DNA of 64,000 nucleotides from Candidatus Polarisedimenticolaceae bacterium (lineage in GTDB: Bacteria; Acidobacteriota; Polarisedimenticolia; Polarisedimenticolales; DASRJG01), in contig DASUCV010000009.1 in NCBI GenBank assembly GCA_036275915.1, positions 287,198 to 351,197 of the forward strand. Direction: 5' to 3'. A model generated the notes under the pieces. The model was not told the origin of the DNA, did not search any database, and was given only the letters and a program-made list of their open reading frames with translations. Within the stretch, counting starts at the first letter, position 1, and each line of letters begins with the position of its first letter. Both the position numbers and the translations under genes were made by a program. Positions 50,267-59,700 of the stretch are shown one piece after another.

Positions 50267-51517
50267 ATGAACTTGAACGCACGGTCTGCATTCCTCATCG
50301 GTTTCGCGGGGTCGATGTCCCTCGGGCTCATGCCCGTCGCGAGCGCGGCGCCGTCGGCCACTCTGAGCGACGGCCTCCGCGCCGCGCTCACCCACGTCTC
50401 CGTCGACACGAAGGGCCTCGCGCCCCAGGTGCGGATCACGTCGCCACTGAACGGCGCCTTCATCGCGCCGGGCGATGGGCGCGTCGGCGCCGGCAATCCC
50501 AACGGCACCGGAATGGCGATCGTCGCGGAGATCGTCACGCGTGACACCACGTCGATCTCCGTCGACGAGGACGTCAACATCCGTCACGTCGACAAGCTGG
50601 GCAGCTTCAACCCTCAGTTCCCGGGGCTGTTCGTCTTTCTCGATGAAGATCTCGTCACGCCGACGGGGACGATCATCCGGGCCGACACGAATCTGGCCCC
50701 GCTCTTCAACATCGCGGGGTCGGACGACACCCCCGGTCCCGGTGTGACGGTCTGGGTCGGGTGGCACGTGCTCGAATCGCTCCGTCCGGCAAGCGGCGCC
50801 CACAGCTTCAACCTGACGGTCGCCGTCATCGACAACGCCGGCCGCGTCGGCTTCGACCGCATCAAGCTCAACGTCGACACCTCGGTGACCGATCGCTTCG
50901 GCACGTCGGGCAACGGCCTGACCCAGAACCCCGGCGAGGCGAACCGCGTCGCCGGCGGCACCGCGCCGGTCGTCCAGATCCTCGCCCCGCGCGAGCCGTC
51001 GGCCGTGACCTTCGGCCTGGCGCCGCCGAACGGATCGCTGGCCTTCATCCAGGTCGCGATCACCGACAAGGAAGGCGACGTCGTGGTCGACGAGGTCGGG
51101 AACTCGGACGGCACCGTCGATCCCACGGGCACCAATCTCGCGGCGGCGCTCGGACGCATCGACGATCCGGCCGCAGGCGTGGGCAATCCGAACCGCAACG
51201 TTCCCGGCTTCGACTTCGAGTTCAGCGTGCCCTCCGGAGCGGCCGGAGGCCTCGCCAACGTGAATGTGGGCCGCCTCTTCAACGTGGCCGGCAGCGAGGT
51301 CATTCTTCTCGAGGACGGCACGCCGGCCGTCCGCACGGTCCTCAACTGGGTCGTGGGGGCGCCGTTCGTCGGAAGCGCGCTGCTCGACAACTTCGTGACC
51401 TTCAAGGCCACCGTGACCGACGCCAACGGCAACCAGGGCGTCGCCACGCGCACCTTCCAGCTCACCCATTCGGCGGTGAACGGTCAGGCTCTCACCCCCC
51501 AGCCGATCGGTTTCTAG
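50267..51517 (+). CDS. Secreted beta-rich protein, unknown function
   Basis: A 416-residue protein with a signal peptide (SAFLIGFAGSMSLGLMPVAS, then AAPSAT). The mature part looks like tandem immunoglobulin-like or cadherin-like beta domains: VRITSPLNGAFIAPGDGRVG, SFNLTVAVIDNAGRVGFDRI, VVQILAPREPSAVTFGLAPP and FVTFKATVTDANGNQGVATR. No enzyme motif is seen. It is first in the sigma-54 operon and lacks the Cys-Pro C-terminal domain (its end is QPIGF). A strong hairpin follows its stop, which may make its mRNA more abundant than the genes downstream. AAGGGAG precedes the ATG by about 9 bases. Confidence 0.82.
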   Translation: MNLNARSAFLIGFAGSMSLGLMPVASAAPSATLSDGLRAALTHVSVDTKGLAPQVRITSPLNGAFIAPGDGRVGAGNPNGTGMAIVAEIVTRDTTSISVDEDVNIRHVDKLGSFNPQFPGLFVFLDEDLVTPTGTIIRADTNLAPLFNIAGSDDTPGPGVTVWVGWHVLESLRPASGAHSFNLTVAVIDNAGRVGFDRIKLNVDTSVTDRFGTSGNGLTQNPGEANRVAGGTAPVVQILAPREPSAVTFGLAPPNGSLAFIQVAITDKEGDVVVDEVGNSDGTVDPTGTNLAAALGRIDDPAAGVGNPNRNVPGFDFEFSVPSGAAGGLANVNVGRLFNVAGSEVILLEDGTPAVRTVLNWVVGAPFVGSALLDNFVTFKATVTDANGNQGVATRTFQLTHSAVNGQALTPQPIGF

Positions 51518-51534
51518 TCCTGGACACCGTCGAT

Positions 51535-51565
51535 GCTTGCCCGGCGGCGATCCCGCCGGGCAAGC
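51535..51565 (+). terminator. Strong hairpin in the operon (partial terminator or mRNA stabiliser)
   Basis: GCTTGCCCGGCGG (51535-51547), loop CGATC, CCGCCGGGCAAGC (51553-51565): a perfect 13-pair stem. It is followed by CCTTCC rather than a T-run, so full termination is doubtful. It lies 17 bases after the first gene of the operon and 41 before the next, a typical spot for an attenuator or 3' stabiliser. Confidence 0.65.
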
Positions 51566-51606
51566 CCTTCCACTCTCCAACAGATGATCGATCGGGAGGA
51601 AGAACG

Positions 51607-52395
51607 ATGAAGCGAAATGTGATGTCGATGGCCCTCGGCCTCGCGCTGCTCACGCTTGCGCTGCCGGCGGCGCACGCGCGCACGTGCGGCCCCGACGCGG
51701 TGCCCGTAGGGGCGGTCTGCTTGGATCGGTACGAAGCGAGCGTGTGGCGGGTCCCCAATCCGAACACGACGAACGCGCCGTTGGTCGCAAAGATCCAGCT
51801 GGGAACGGTGACCCGTGCGGATCTGACGGTGGCCGGGGCGACGCAGCTGGGCACGCTCGGCGACGACTACGCGCCGTGCAGCCATGACGGCCAGAGCTGC
51901 GTCGACGACATCTACGCGGTGAGCCTGCCTGCGCTCTTCCCCTCGGCGGACATCACCTGGTTCCAGGCGCAAGAAGCGTGCGCCAACGCCGGCAAGCGTT
52001 TGCCGACGAGCGCGGAGTGGCAGCTCGGCGCGACCGGAACACCGGACGCCGGCGCGGACAACGGAACGACGAATTGCAACAGCAACACGGGGTCGGCCAC
52101 GCTCACCGGCGCGCGCACGGATTGCCAATCGGCTCGGGGCGCCCTCGACATGGTCGGGAATCTGAGCGAGTGGGTCGCGGATTGGGTGCCGCTGTCGACG
52201 GCGTGCTCCAGCTGGGGCGCCTTCAGTGACGACTGGATGTGCCTCACCGGGGCGAGCACGACGGACGTCGGTCCCGGCGCGCTCATTCGCGGCGGCGATT
52301 TCCGGAGCCGCACGTCCGCCGGTCCGCTTGCCGTGATCGGCTCCGGCGGGCCGTTCAGCTCGCGGAATTTCATCGGCTTTCGTTGTGCGCGCTAG
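51607..52395 (+). CDS. Secreted formylglycine-generating-enzyme-like (SUMF1-fold) protein 1
   Basis: A 262-residue protein with a signal peptide (MALGLALLTLALPAAHA). It matches the FGE-sulfatase/SUMF1 fold: ITWFQAQEACANAGKRLPTS AEWQ in the core, MVGNLSEWVADW, and the closing RGGDFRS...FIGFRCAR. About a dozen Cys suggest disulphides. FGE-fold proteins can be true sulfatase-maturing oxidases or C-type-lectin-like binders; I cannot assign the catalytic Cys pair here, and no sulfatase is near, so a binding role is at least as likely. GGGAGGA precedes the ATG. It is followed after 11 bases by a related gene. Confidence 0.85.
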   Translation: MKRNVMSMALGLALLTLALPAAHARTCGPDAVPVGAVCLDRYEASVWRVPNPNTTNAPLVAKIQLGTVTRADLTVAGATQLGTLGDDYAPCSHDGQSCVDDIYAVSLPALFPSADITWFQAQEACANAGKRLPTSAEWQLGATGTPDAGADNGTTNCNSNTGSATLTGARTDCQSARGALDMVGNLSEWVADWVPLSTACSSWGAFSDDWMCLTGASTTDVGPGALIRGGDFRSRTSAGPLAVIGSGGPFSSRNFIGFRCAR

Positions 52396-52405
52396 GGAGG
52401 CAACG

Positions 52406-53530
52406 ATGAAGACGAGCGTGACGACCGTTCTCGCGCTGGTGCTGTGGTGGGGCCTCTGCGCCGCGGCGACCGCTGCCACGTGCGCGCCCGATGCGGTGCC
52501 GGCGGGGACCGTGTGCCTCGACCGGTACGAGGCGACCGTGTGGCGCGTACCGAACCCCACCACGACGAACGCGCCCTTGGTTCGGAAGATCCAATCCGGG
52601 CTCGCCTCACGACTCGACCTGGTGTCGAGCGGGGCGACGCAACTGGGCTTGGGAGCGGACAACTACACCCCCTGCACCGACAATGGTCAGAGCTGCGCCG
52701 GCGATATCTTCGCCATCAGCTTGCCTTCCGAGATCCCGTCGGCGTTCATCACGTGGTTCCAGGCGCAAGAGGCGTGCGCCAGCTCCGGCAAGAGGCTGCC
52801 GACGAGCGCCGAGTGGCAGGTGGGAGCCGACGGAACGCCGGACGCGGGGCCCGACAACGGGACGACCGACTGCAACAGCGCAAGCGGCGGCTTGTCGGCC
52901 ACCGGCTCCCGCAGCGCCTGCGTCTCCGCACGCGGCGCTTTCGACATGGCGGGCAACCTCGAGGAGTGGGTCGCGGACTGGACGACGCTCTCGAGCGTGT
53001 GCACCGGCTGGGGCATCGTCAGCGATGACCGGATGTGCCTCGCCGGGGCGAGCACGATCATCGGCGGTCCGGGTGCGCTGACGCGCGGCGGCTCGTTCGT
53101 CGATCACACCGGGGCGGGCCCACTCGCCGTCATCGGAGCCCGCAGGCCGACCGCCATCTTCGGGTTCATCGGCTTTCGCTGCGCCGCCGAGAATGCCGGT
53201 CCTGTTCCTGCGGAGGTGGACAACGGCGTCCGCGTGTCGCGGAGCGGATTGAGCGCCGTGCTCAAGTGGAACGTCGCGTCCGGCGCAACGACCTCGTCGG
53301 TCTTGCGCGGGCACGTGAAAGGGTTACCCGTCGGCACGGCCGGCGCCGACGAGCGATGCCTGGTGTCGAACCTCGCCTCCGACACCTTCACGGATCCTGA
53401 GCTTCCCTCCGGCGGCGACGCGTTCTGGTACCTCATCCGCGGGGAGAACGTGGGCGGCAGCGGCCCGTACGGATTCGAGGAGACGCACGGCGCCCCTTCG
53501 GCAACGAGGGTCAGCACGGCCTGTCCGTAG
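52406..53530 (+). CDS. Secreted SUMF1-fold protein 2 with Cys-Pro C-terminal domain
   Basis: A 374-residue protein with a signal peptide (VLALVLWWGLCAAATA). Residues 25-265 are a paralogue of the preceding protein: ITWFQAQEACASSGKRLPTS, DMAGNLEEWVADW and FIGFRCAAEN. Residues 270-374 add the C-terminal domain shared with the proteins at 41750-43834 and 56718-61031: a beta-sandwich-like stretch (AVLKWNVASGATTSSVLRG), then FWYLIRGENVGGSGPYG and the end STACP. GGGAGG at 52395-52400 fixes the start. The gene arose by tandem duplication plus gain (or retention) of the tail. Confidence 0.86.
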   Translation: MKTSVTTVLALVLWWGLCAAATAATCAPDAVPAGTVCLDRYEATVWRVPNPTTTNAPLVRKIQSGLASRLDLVSSGATQLGLGADNYTPCTDNGQSCAGDIFAISLPSEIPSAFITWFQAQEACASSGKRLPTSAEWQVGADGTPDAGPDNGTTDCNSASGGLSATGSRSACVSARGAFDMAGNLEEWVADWTTLSSVCTGWGIVSDDRMCLAGASTIIGGPGALTRGGSFVDHTGAGPLAVIGARRPTAIFGFIGFRCAAENAGPVPAEVDNGVRVSRSGLSAVLKWNVASGATTSSVLRGHVKGLPVGTAGADERCLVSNLASDTFTDPELPSGGDAFWYLIRGENVGGSGPYGFEETHGAPSATRVSTACP

Positions 53531-53551
53531 GCCGACAACGAGGAGAACACC

Positions 53552-54529
53552 ATGACCGACGAAACGAAAGACAAGAAGGACGTGATCCTGCACGACCACT
53601 ACCACGACGGCGTCGACCGTCGTGGGTTCCTGAGGTGCATGGCCTGGGCGGGGACCGGAGCGCTCTACGTCATGCAAGGCGGCGTGCTGAAGTCGTATGC
53701 CATGGGAGCGGCGCCGCGCGTGGGCTCCGGGAAATCGGCGGGCGAGCTGAGTTTCGTCCAGATCAGCGACAGCCACATGGGATTCAACAAGGCCGCGAAC
53801 GGCGATGTCGTCGGCACGTTGAAAGCGGCGGTCGACAAGATCAACGCCCTTCCGGTGGCGCCGGAGTTCATCCTCCACACCGGCGACATCAGCCACCTCT
53901 CGAAGGCCGAAGAGTTCGACACCGTAGACCAAGTCTTGACGGGCGCGGTCGCCAAGGATGTGTTCTACGTTCCCGGCGAGCACGACGTCCTGAACGACGA
54001 CGGCAAGCAGTACCTCGAGCGTTACGGCAAGGCCACGAACGGCACGGGGTGGTACAGCTTCGACAAGAAAGGCGTGCACTTCATCGGCCTCGTCAATGTG
54101 ATGAACCTGAAGCCGGGCGGGCTCGGCTCGCTCGGTCCCGACCAGCTCGAGTGGCTGGAACACGACGTGAAGCATCGGAAGGCGAGCACGCCGATCGTCG
54201 TGTTCGCGCACATGCCGCTGTGGTCGGTCTACCCCGAATGGGGCTGGGGGACCGAGGACAGCGCGCAAGCGCTGTCGTACCTGAAGAAGTTCGGTTCGGT
54301 GACCGTCCTCAACGGCCACATCCACCAACTCATGCAGAAGGTCGAGGGGAACGTGACCTTCCACACCGCCGCGTCGACGGCCTTCCCGCAGCCGCACCCC
54401 GGCAAGGCCGATTCCCCAGGTCCGATGGTGGTTCCGGCCGGCGAGCTGCGAGGCCTTCTCGGCATCACCGACGTCAACGTCGTTCGGGGACGCCAAGCCC
54501 TCGCGATCGTGGACTCGTCGCTCAAGTAG
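53552..54529 (+). CDS. Tat-exported metallophosphoesterase (copy 2)
   Basis: A 325-residue paralogue of the protein at 3592-4563, with the same twin-arginine signal (DRRGFLRCMAWAGTGALYV) and metal motifs DSH, GD, GEHD, HMPLW and GHIH. Even the leader is alike (GGAGAACACC before ATG in both). It adds a few residues near the signal peptide (APRVGSGKS). No tat genes follow here, so export would depend on TatA/TatC made elsewhere, for example at 5017-5966. It sits in a sigma-54 operon, whereas copy 1 lies beside an ECF system, so the two copies should respond to different signals. Confidence 0.92.
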   Translation: MTDETKDKKDVILHDHYHDGVDRRGFLRCMAWAGTGALYVMQGGVLKSYAMGAAPRVGSGKSAGELSFVQISDSHMGFNKAANGDVVGTLKAAVDKINALPVAPEFILHTGDISHLSKAEEFDTVDQVLTGAVAKDVFYVPGEHDVLNDDGKQYLERYGKATNGTGWYSFDKKGVHFIGLVNVMNLKPGGLGSLGPDQLEWLEHDVKHRKASTPIVVFAHMPLWSVYPEWGWGTEDSAQALSYLKKFGSVTVLNGHIHQLMQKVEGNVTFHTAASTAFPQPHPGKADSPGPMVVPAGELRGLLGITDVNVVRGRQALAIVDSSLK

Positions 54530-54579
54530 GTTCGCGAATGACACCTCACAGATTTCACCTCACGAAGAAGGGAACGGAC

Positions 54580-54939
54580 ATGAGAGAACTCATCCAGAAG
54601 ACGGGCCGGATCGCAGCGCTCGCGCTCGCCTCGACTTTGGTCATCGGGGGCTCGGCCGTCGTCCTAGCGCGGGCCGAGACGGCGATGCCCCCCACCGCGG
54701 ACGTCAAGATCGACAACTTCAGTTTCGGCCCGGTGATGCTCACAGTCGCACCCGGGACCAAGGTCACGTGGACGAACCGGGACGACATTCCCCACACGGT
54801 CGTTGCCGACGACAAGACGTTCAAGTCGAAGACGCTCGACACCGACGAGACGTTCTCGTACACGTTCGACAAGCCGGGGACGTACCCCTACTTCTGCTCG
54901 ATCCACCCGCACATGACGGGACAGGTCATCGTGAAATGA
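54580..54939 (+). CDS. Secreted cupredoxin (copy 2)
   Basis: A 119-residue paralogue of the protein at 4614-4973. The signal peptide differs (IAALALASTLVIGGSAVVLA, then RAETA) but the mature domain is almost the same. All four copper ligands are present: His in DIPHTVV, and Cys, His, Met in YFCSIHPHMTG. It lies 50 bases after the metallophosphoesterase, exactly as in copy 1. The start is the ATG at 54580 after AAGGGAA. Confidence 0.92.
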   Translation: MRELIQKTGRIAALALASTLVIGGSAVVLARAETAMPPTADVKIDNFSFGPVMLTVAPGTKVTWTNRDDIPHTVVADDKTFKSKTLDTDETFSYTFDKPGTYPYFCSIHPHMTGQVIVK

Positions 54940-54970
54940 AGTCGCGGCACGCCGGCTAGCGGGGATCGAG

Positions 54971-55429
54971 ATGCGAGGGTTTCTCGGCACCGGCGCCACG
55001 TTCGCCGCGGACCTGAGCCTGCTTCTCCAGGTGGCGATGGGCTTGGCGCTCGTCGTGGGCGCGCGGCTGGCGCGACGCCGGCTCTATACCGCACATGGGA
55101 TCTGCCAGACGACCGTGATGGTTCTGAACCTCGTGGCGATTGTCTGGTTCATGGTCCCGTCGTTCCGCGGGCAGGTTATCCCGCGGCTGCCGGCGGGCCT
55201 GGGCCGACGCTACGTTGCCGTGGCGAGCAGTCACGCGCTCCTCGGAGCCGGGGCCGAGGCGCTCGGCCTCTACATCGTGCTGGTGGCCGGAACCGAGATC
55301 GTCCCGAGGCGGCTGCGCTTCACGAACTGGAAACGGTGGATGCGGATCGAGCTCGGACTGTGGTGGGTGGTCGTGCTCACCGGAATCTGGACCTACGCTT
55401 GGTGGTACCTGGCGCCGCTGGCGCGCTGA
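54971..55429 (+). CDS. Four-helix membrane protein, DUF420-like (copy 2)
   Basis: A 152-residue paralogue of the protein at 5979-6437, with the same length and four-helix layout and the same His positions (TAHGICQ and SHALLGAGAE). The two share the motifs PRLPAGL and LRFTNWKRWMR. It lies 31 bases after the cupredoxin and ends the sigma-54 operon. In copy 1 this gene follows tatC; here tatA and tatC are missing. The converging methyltransferase gene ends 15 bases later. Confidence 0.7.
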   Translation: MRGFLGTGATFAADLSLLLQVAMGLALVVGARLARRRLYTAHGICQTTVMVLNLVAIVWFMVPSFRGQVIPRLPAGLGRRYVAVASSHALLGAGAEALGLYIVLVAGTEIVPRRLRFTNWKRWMRIELGLWWVVVLTGIWTYAWWYLAPLAR

Positions 55430-55444
55430 TCATGTCGAAGCTCC

Positions 55445-56200
55445 TCACAAACGTGAGGCACGGACGTACAGCGGAAAGCGCAGCTCTCGAATGACGTCTG
55501 GTCCGCCGAATAAGGCGGCGACCTCCGCTTCGAGCGCGGGGATCGGGTTCGTGTTCGTCGCGGCGATGTAAGCCGGCAGCGGGCTCCAGCTCGCAGCGAA
55601 CATGGCGACCTGCCGCGCGCTCCATCGCAGCGTCGAGAAGAACGGCGGCACCTCGATCTCTTCACCCGGCAGATCGATGCCGGCGAAGCCATCATCGACC
55701 AGGAGCACGTTGGGCGGATAGTACGGGCCGAGGACGTCTTTGTAGAGGCGCCAGAGGATCGCGTCGAGCCGCGCGTCTGACGCGCGAGCGACGTGATAGG
55801 TCCACGCAACGGCGACGCCGCCGGGCCTCACGACCCGTCGCAGCTCCTCGTAGTACCTCGGGAGATCGAACCAGTGCGCAGCCGCGGCCGACGTCGCGAG
55901 ATCGACCGAGCGGTCGTCGAGGCCCGACGCTTCGGAACGCGCGACGCGGTAGTCGATCTTCGGATGTTGCCGGGCGTGGCGCAGCTGCTCCGCGCTGATG
56001 TCCGTCGCGATCACGCGATCGAAGCGCTGCGCCAGGCCCCACGCCGCCTGGCCGCTTCCCGTCGCCGCGTCCCAGGCGAGGTTTCGAGCCGGCGCAATGG
56101 CGGCGAGCCAGTCGAACAGCTCTTCGGGATAGCCGGGACGGCCGGCGAGGTACTCCTTCGCGACGAGGGAAAAGTCGGGAACTCCGGGCGTGTCGCTCAA
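55445..56200 (-). CDS. SAM-dependent class I methyltransferase
   Basis: A 251-residue methyltransferase with the Rossmann motifs: motif I NLAWDAATGSGQAAWGLA, a DIS acidic loop (VIATDISAEQLRHARQHP), motif IV VDLATSAAAAHWFDLPRYYE and VRPGGVAVAWTY. It resembles the UbiE/methyltransferase type 11 group that includes trans-aconitate methyltransferase-like enzymes (YEEL...LVRPGG). The substrate is unknown. It is monocistronic, converging with the membrane protein gene and divergent from the GreB-like gene. Confidence 0.88.
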   Translation of the reverse strand: MSDTPGVPDFSLVAKEYLAGRPGYPEELFDWLAAIAPARNLAWDAATGSGQAAWGLAQRFDRVIATDISAEQLRHARQHPKIDYRVARSEASGLDDRSVDLATSAAAAHWFDLPRYYEELRRVVRPGGVAVAWTYHVARASDARLDAILWRLYKDVLGPYYPPNVLLVDDGFAGIDLPGEEIEVPPFFSTLRWSARQVAMFAASWSPLPAYIAATNTNPIPALEAEVAALFGGPDVIRELRFPLYVRASRL

Positions 56201-56250
56201 GGATTCACCGCTCGCAAGCGAGGAGTCTAATACGTCGGTATCCTTTGGAG

Positions 56251-56700
56251 ATGAGCAGGGCCTTCATCAAAGAAGATAGTCAGCCGGAGGAGCAGCCTCC
56301 CAAGCCGCTCCGTTCGGTCTTGCCGGAAGGTTCCCCGAACTACGTGACGCCGGACGGGGCGAAGCGGATGAAGGCCGAGCTCGAAGCGCTGATCGCGCAG
56401 CGCCGCCCTGACGAGCGCATCCGCGAGCTGACGCGCATCCTCGAGTCGGTGGTCGTCCTCGACCCTCCCACGGAAGACCTCGACATCGTGCGGTTCGGGG
56501 CGACGGTGTCCGTGCGGAGCAACGGCGAGACGGTGCGCTACCGCATCGTCGGCGTGGACGAGACCGACGTCGCGCGCGGCCACATCAGCTGGGTCTCCCC
56601 GATAGCGATGGCGCTGCTCTCCGCCGAGGTCGGCGACACCGTTCGCGCAAAGCTTCCCTCGGGCGAGAGAGAGCTCGAGATCCTCGACGTCTCCTACTGA
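56251..56700 (+). CDS. GreA/GreB-family transcription elongation factor
   Basis: A 149-residue protein beginning MSRAFIKEDS, as GreB proteins do. The N-terminal coiled coil that reaches into RNA polymerase is short here (TPDGAKRMKAELEALIAQRR to ILESVVVLD) and lacks the usual acidic tip (typically two acidic residues between the coil arms). The C-terminal domain (about 75-149) is normal: VRFGATVSVRSNGETVRYRI, HISWVSPIAMALLSAEVGDT. The shortened coil suggests a Gre-like paralogue that may not cleave RNA. ATG 56251 is preferred over the TTG at 56245. Confidence 0.85.
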   Translation: MSRAFIKEDSQPEEQPPKPLRSVLPEGSPNYVTPDGAKRMKAELEALIAQRRPDERIRELTRILESVVVLDPPTEDLDIVRFGATVSVRSNGETVRYRIVGVDETDVARGHISWVSPIAMALLSAEVGDTVRAKLPSGERELEILDVSY

Positions 56701-56717
56701 GGGGACCTCGGGAACGC

Positions 56718-59700
56718 TCAGGGGCACGCGGCGGGTGAAGCCTGGATCGAAGCATCGCGCGACGCGACCTGGTGACACACCTCGGCGTCGTACGTCGGTG
56801 CGTCTCCGTCGAGCCGGTTCACGCGGACGAGATACCAGTAACCGCCGCCCGCCGTGGGCGCCTGGTCGTCCTCGAGTGAGGTCGCGCCCGCGTCGTTCGC
56901 GAGGCAGTCCGTCGTCGCCACGCTGAACTCGCCGTGGCTGGAGGCGAGGACGCCGAGGCTTCCGCGGACGACATCGTACGTGCTCGATTGTTCGGGAGCG
57001 GCGAAGTTGAGCACGGTCTGTCCCGGAGCCGGCTTCGCGAGCGACAGGAGTCCAGCGTCTTCGAACGGCTCGTCGATCAGGCCGTCGCAATCGTCGTCGA
57101 GGCCGTTGCACGACTCGCGGGCGCCCGGATGGACGTCCGGGTTGTCATCCGCGCAATCACCGCCTCCATGCGGGCACGTGGCGCCGGCGACCACGATCAT
57201 CCGGGCATCGCAGTAACCGTCGCCGTCGTCGTCGCAGCCTTCATCGATGATCCCGTCATGATCGTCGTCGATCCCGTTGCAGATCTCGGCGTCGCACGCA
57301 TCGCCGACGCCGTCCCCGTCCGCATCCGACTGCGCCGGGTCGCTGACCGTCGGGCAGTCGTCCTCGCTGTCCGGGATGCCGTCTCCGTCGCTGTCATGCG
57401 CGGGAACGAGCGCCGTCCGCAGCAGGTAGATGTGGCCGACCTGACCGAGGAGGTAGCCGCGGCCGTCCGAGTTCAGGAAGGCGAGCCCGTTCGAGCCCCA
57501 GCGGATCAGGCTGCTCGTGTAGAACGAGAGATCCGTCGGAAGCGCGAGCGAGCCGAGCTCCGCGAGCGTGTCGCGGTCGCACGCCGCGATCGTGTACGCG
57601 CTGGGCTTCTCGAGAAGATAGACACGAGCCGTTACCGGGTCCGGGGCGACGGCCTTCGAGGTCGAGGCGTTTCCGGGGAACGTTCCGATGCGCGTCTTGG
57701 CTTCGGGGTCGATGATGTCACCGTCCGAAGTGAACACGCGTCCCCGATCGAAGCGGATGTCGACGTCGAAGCCGGTGACGAGATTCTGCGTCGAGTCGAG
57801 GAGCGACACGCCGCCCGGGCCCACGTCCATTCTCGAGAAAGGAAAAGCAGAGCTCTGGTTGTAGTACCCGTACACGCGCGCGGCCGTCGCGCCGAACTCG
57901 ATGACGTTGGCCGAGTAGGCCGACGTGCCGCGCTTCACGCCGTCGTCGTAGACCGCGACCTCTGCCGCTCCCGCGGCAGCGACCGTCTGCGGCCCTCCGG
58001 GCGCGACGGCGAGGTCGAACACGGCCCCGCCGCTCAATGCCGGGAACTCGAGACCCGGGGTCAGGGTCGCCGTGTCGAGCCTGCGGATGGAGAACCCGCC
58101 GGTGAGGGCGACATAGACGGCGGAACCGTCGTCCGACAGGGCGAGCTTGCCGGGCTCGCTTCCGACGAGCGTCGATGCGACGACGTTCCCTGTCGACGCC
58201 GAGATCGCCACCACGCGGTTCGGGTAGTGAGGATCCAACCCGCTCACGCTGGCCAAGATCCGGCCGGAGCCCGGGTCGTAGACGAGATCGTTGGCCGTCA
58301 GATCGAGCTCCGCCAACCGGTTGGCCGTCGGCGTGGCAACGACTCGATTCGTCTGACGGTCGGTGTTGTTGAGCGGCCGCGAGTCCGGTTGATCGCTCAC
58401 GACCGAGACGGTGTTCACCGCCGGCCCGGCACTCGGCATGCGGATCGTGATCCGCGCCGTGATCGTGCTGTCCGCCGGGACTTCGCCGAGGGCGCAACTC
58501 ACGGTGCCCGCGGAGGCCGAGCATCCCGCGGTCGTCGAAACGACGGAGGCCCCGGCGGGAAGCGTGTCCGTCACGATGACGCCGGTGGCGTCGGCCGGTC
58601 CGAAATTCTGCACGGCCAACCGGTACGTCAGGTCTTCTCCCACGACGGCCGGATCGGGACTGTCCTGCTGCACGACCGCGACGTCGGCCGACGTCGCGGA
58701 CGCCGCGACGAGCGGCGCATCGAGGAGCACGATGAAGCCCTGATCCGCGAAGGAGCTCTGCGGGATGGCAAGGGCCAGCCCTTGCGCCCCGACACGGACC
58801 AGATCGATCGGGTCGCCGTAGCTCCCCGGCGGCACGATCGATCCGAGGTAGGCGAACGAGCCTCGATCGAACGCACGGACCGACGGATTCGGACCCACAG
58901 TGGCGATGAACGCGCGGCCACCATCGGCATCGAGGGCCACCTTCTTGCCGGTGATGATGCCGGGATTCAGGCCTAGCCGGCGAGGCACTTCCGGATCGAC
59001 GACCTCGCCATGAGCCGCGTAAATCCGGCCCGCGTCGAAGGCGATGTCGCCGCTGCTCGAGATCAGCCCGCTGAACGCATCGCGGATTGATACGCCGAGC
59101 GAATCCACCTGCATCCGTGTGAACGTGTTGCCCGAGCTGCCCGCCTCGTAGCCGTACAGCTGCGCCGCGGAGGCGCCGAACTCGATCCGGTCGCTGCTCG
59201 GCGGACCGACGAGGTGCGGGCGTACGCCTGCGTCGTCGTACACGGCGATTCCCTGCCCCGTATTGGTGCCGCTCTTCCTCGCGACGACGAACGCCAGCGG
59301 ATCTCCGGGAACCGCCTCGAGATCGTCGACGGTGTACGCGCCGAACGACGAATCCCGTCCCACCCAGATCGCGGCGCCCGCCGTCCACGCCTGGAGGTCG
59401 ACCCGCCGGACGGCCTCCGCGCCGGCCAGCGCGACGTACAGGTACCGGCCGTCGTCGGAGACGGCGAGGGCCCGCGGCTCGCTCCCGACGTCGAGCGAAC
59501 GCACGATGATGCCGGTCTCGGGATCGATGGCGCTGACCGTGTTCCCGTAGCGAGGATCCGCGCCGCCGATGCTAGCGAGCAACAAACCCGTGTTGGGATC
59601 GACGGCGAGTCCCTTGGCCGACACGTCGACAATGCCGAGGCGCTGGCCGGTCACCGGCGCCACCGCCAGAACCGACTGCGTGGCGGTGTTGTCCGCCGGA

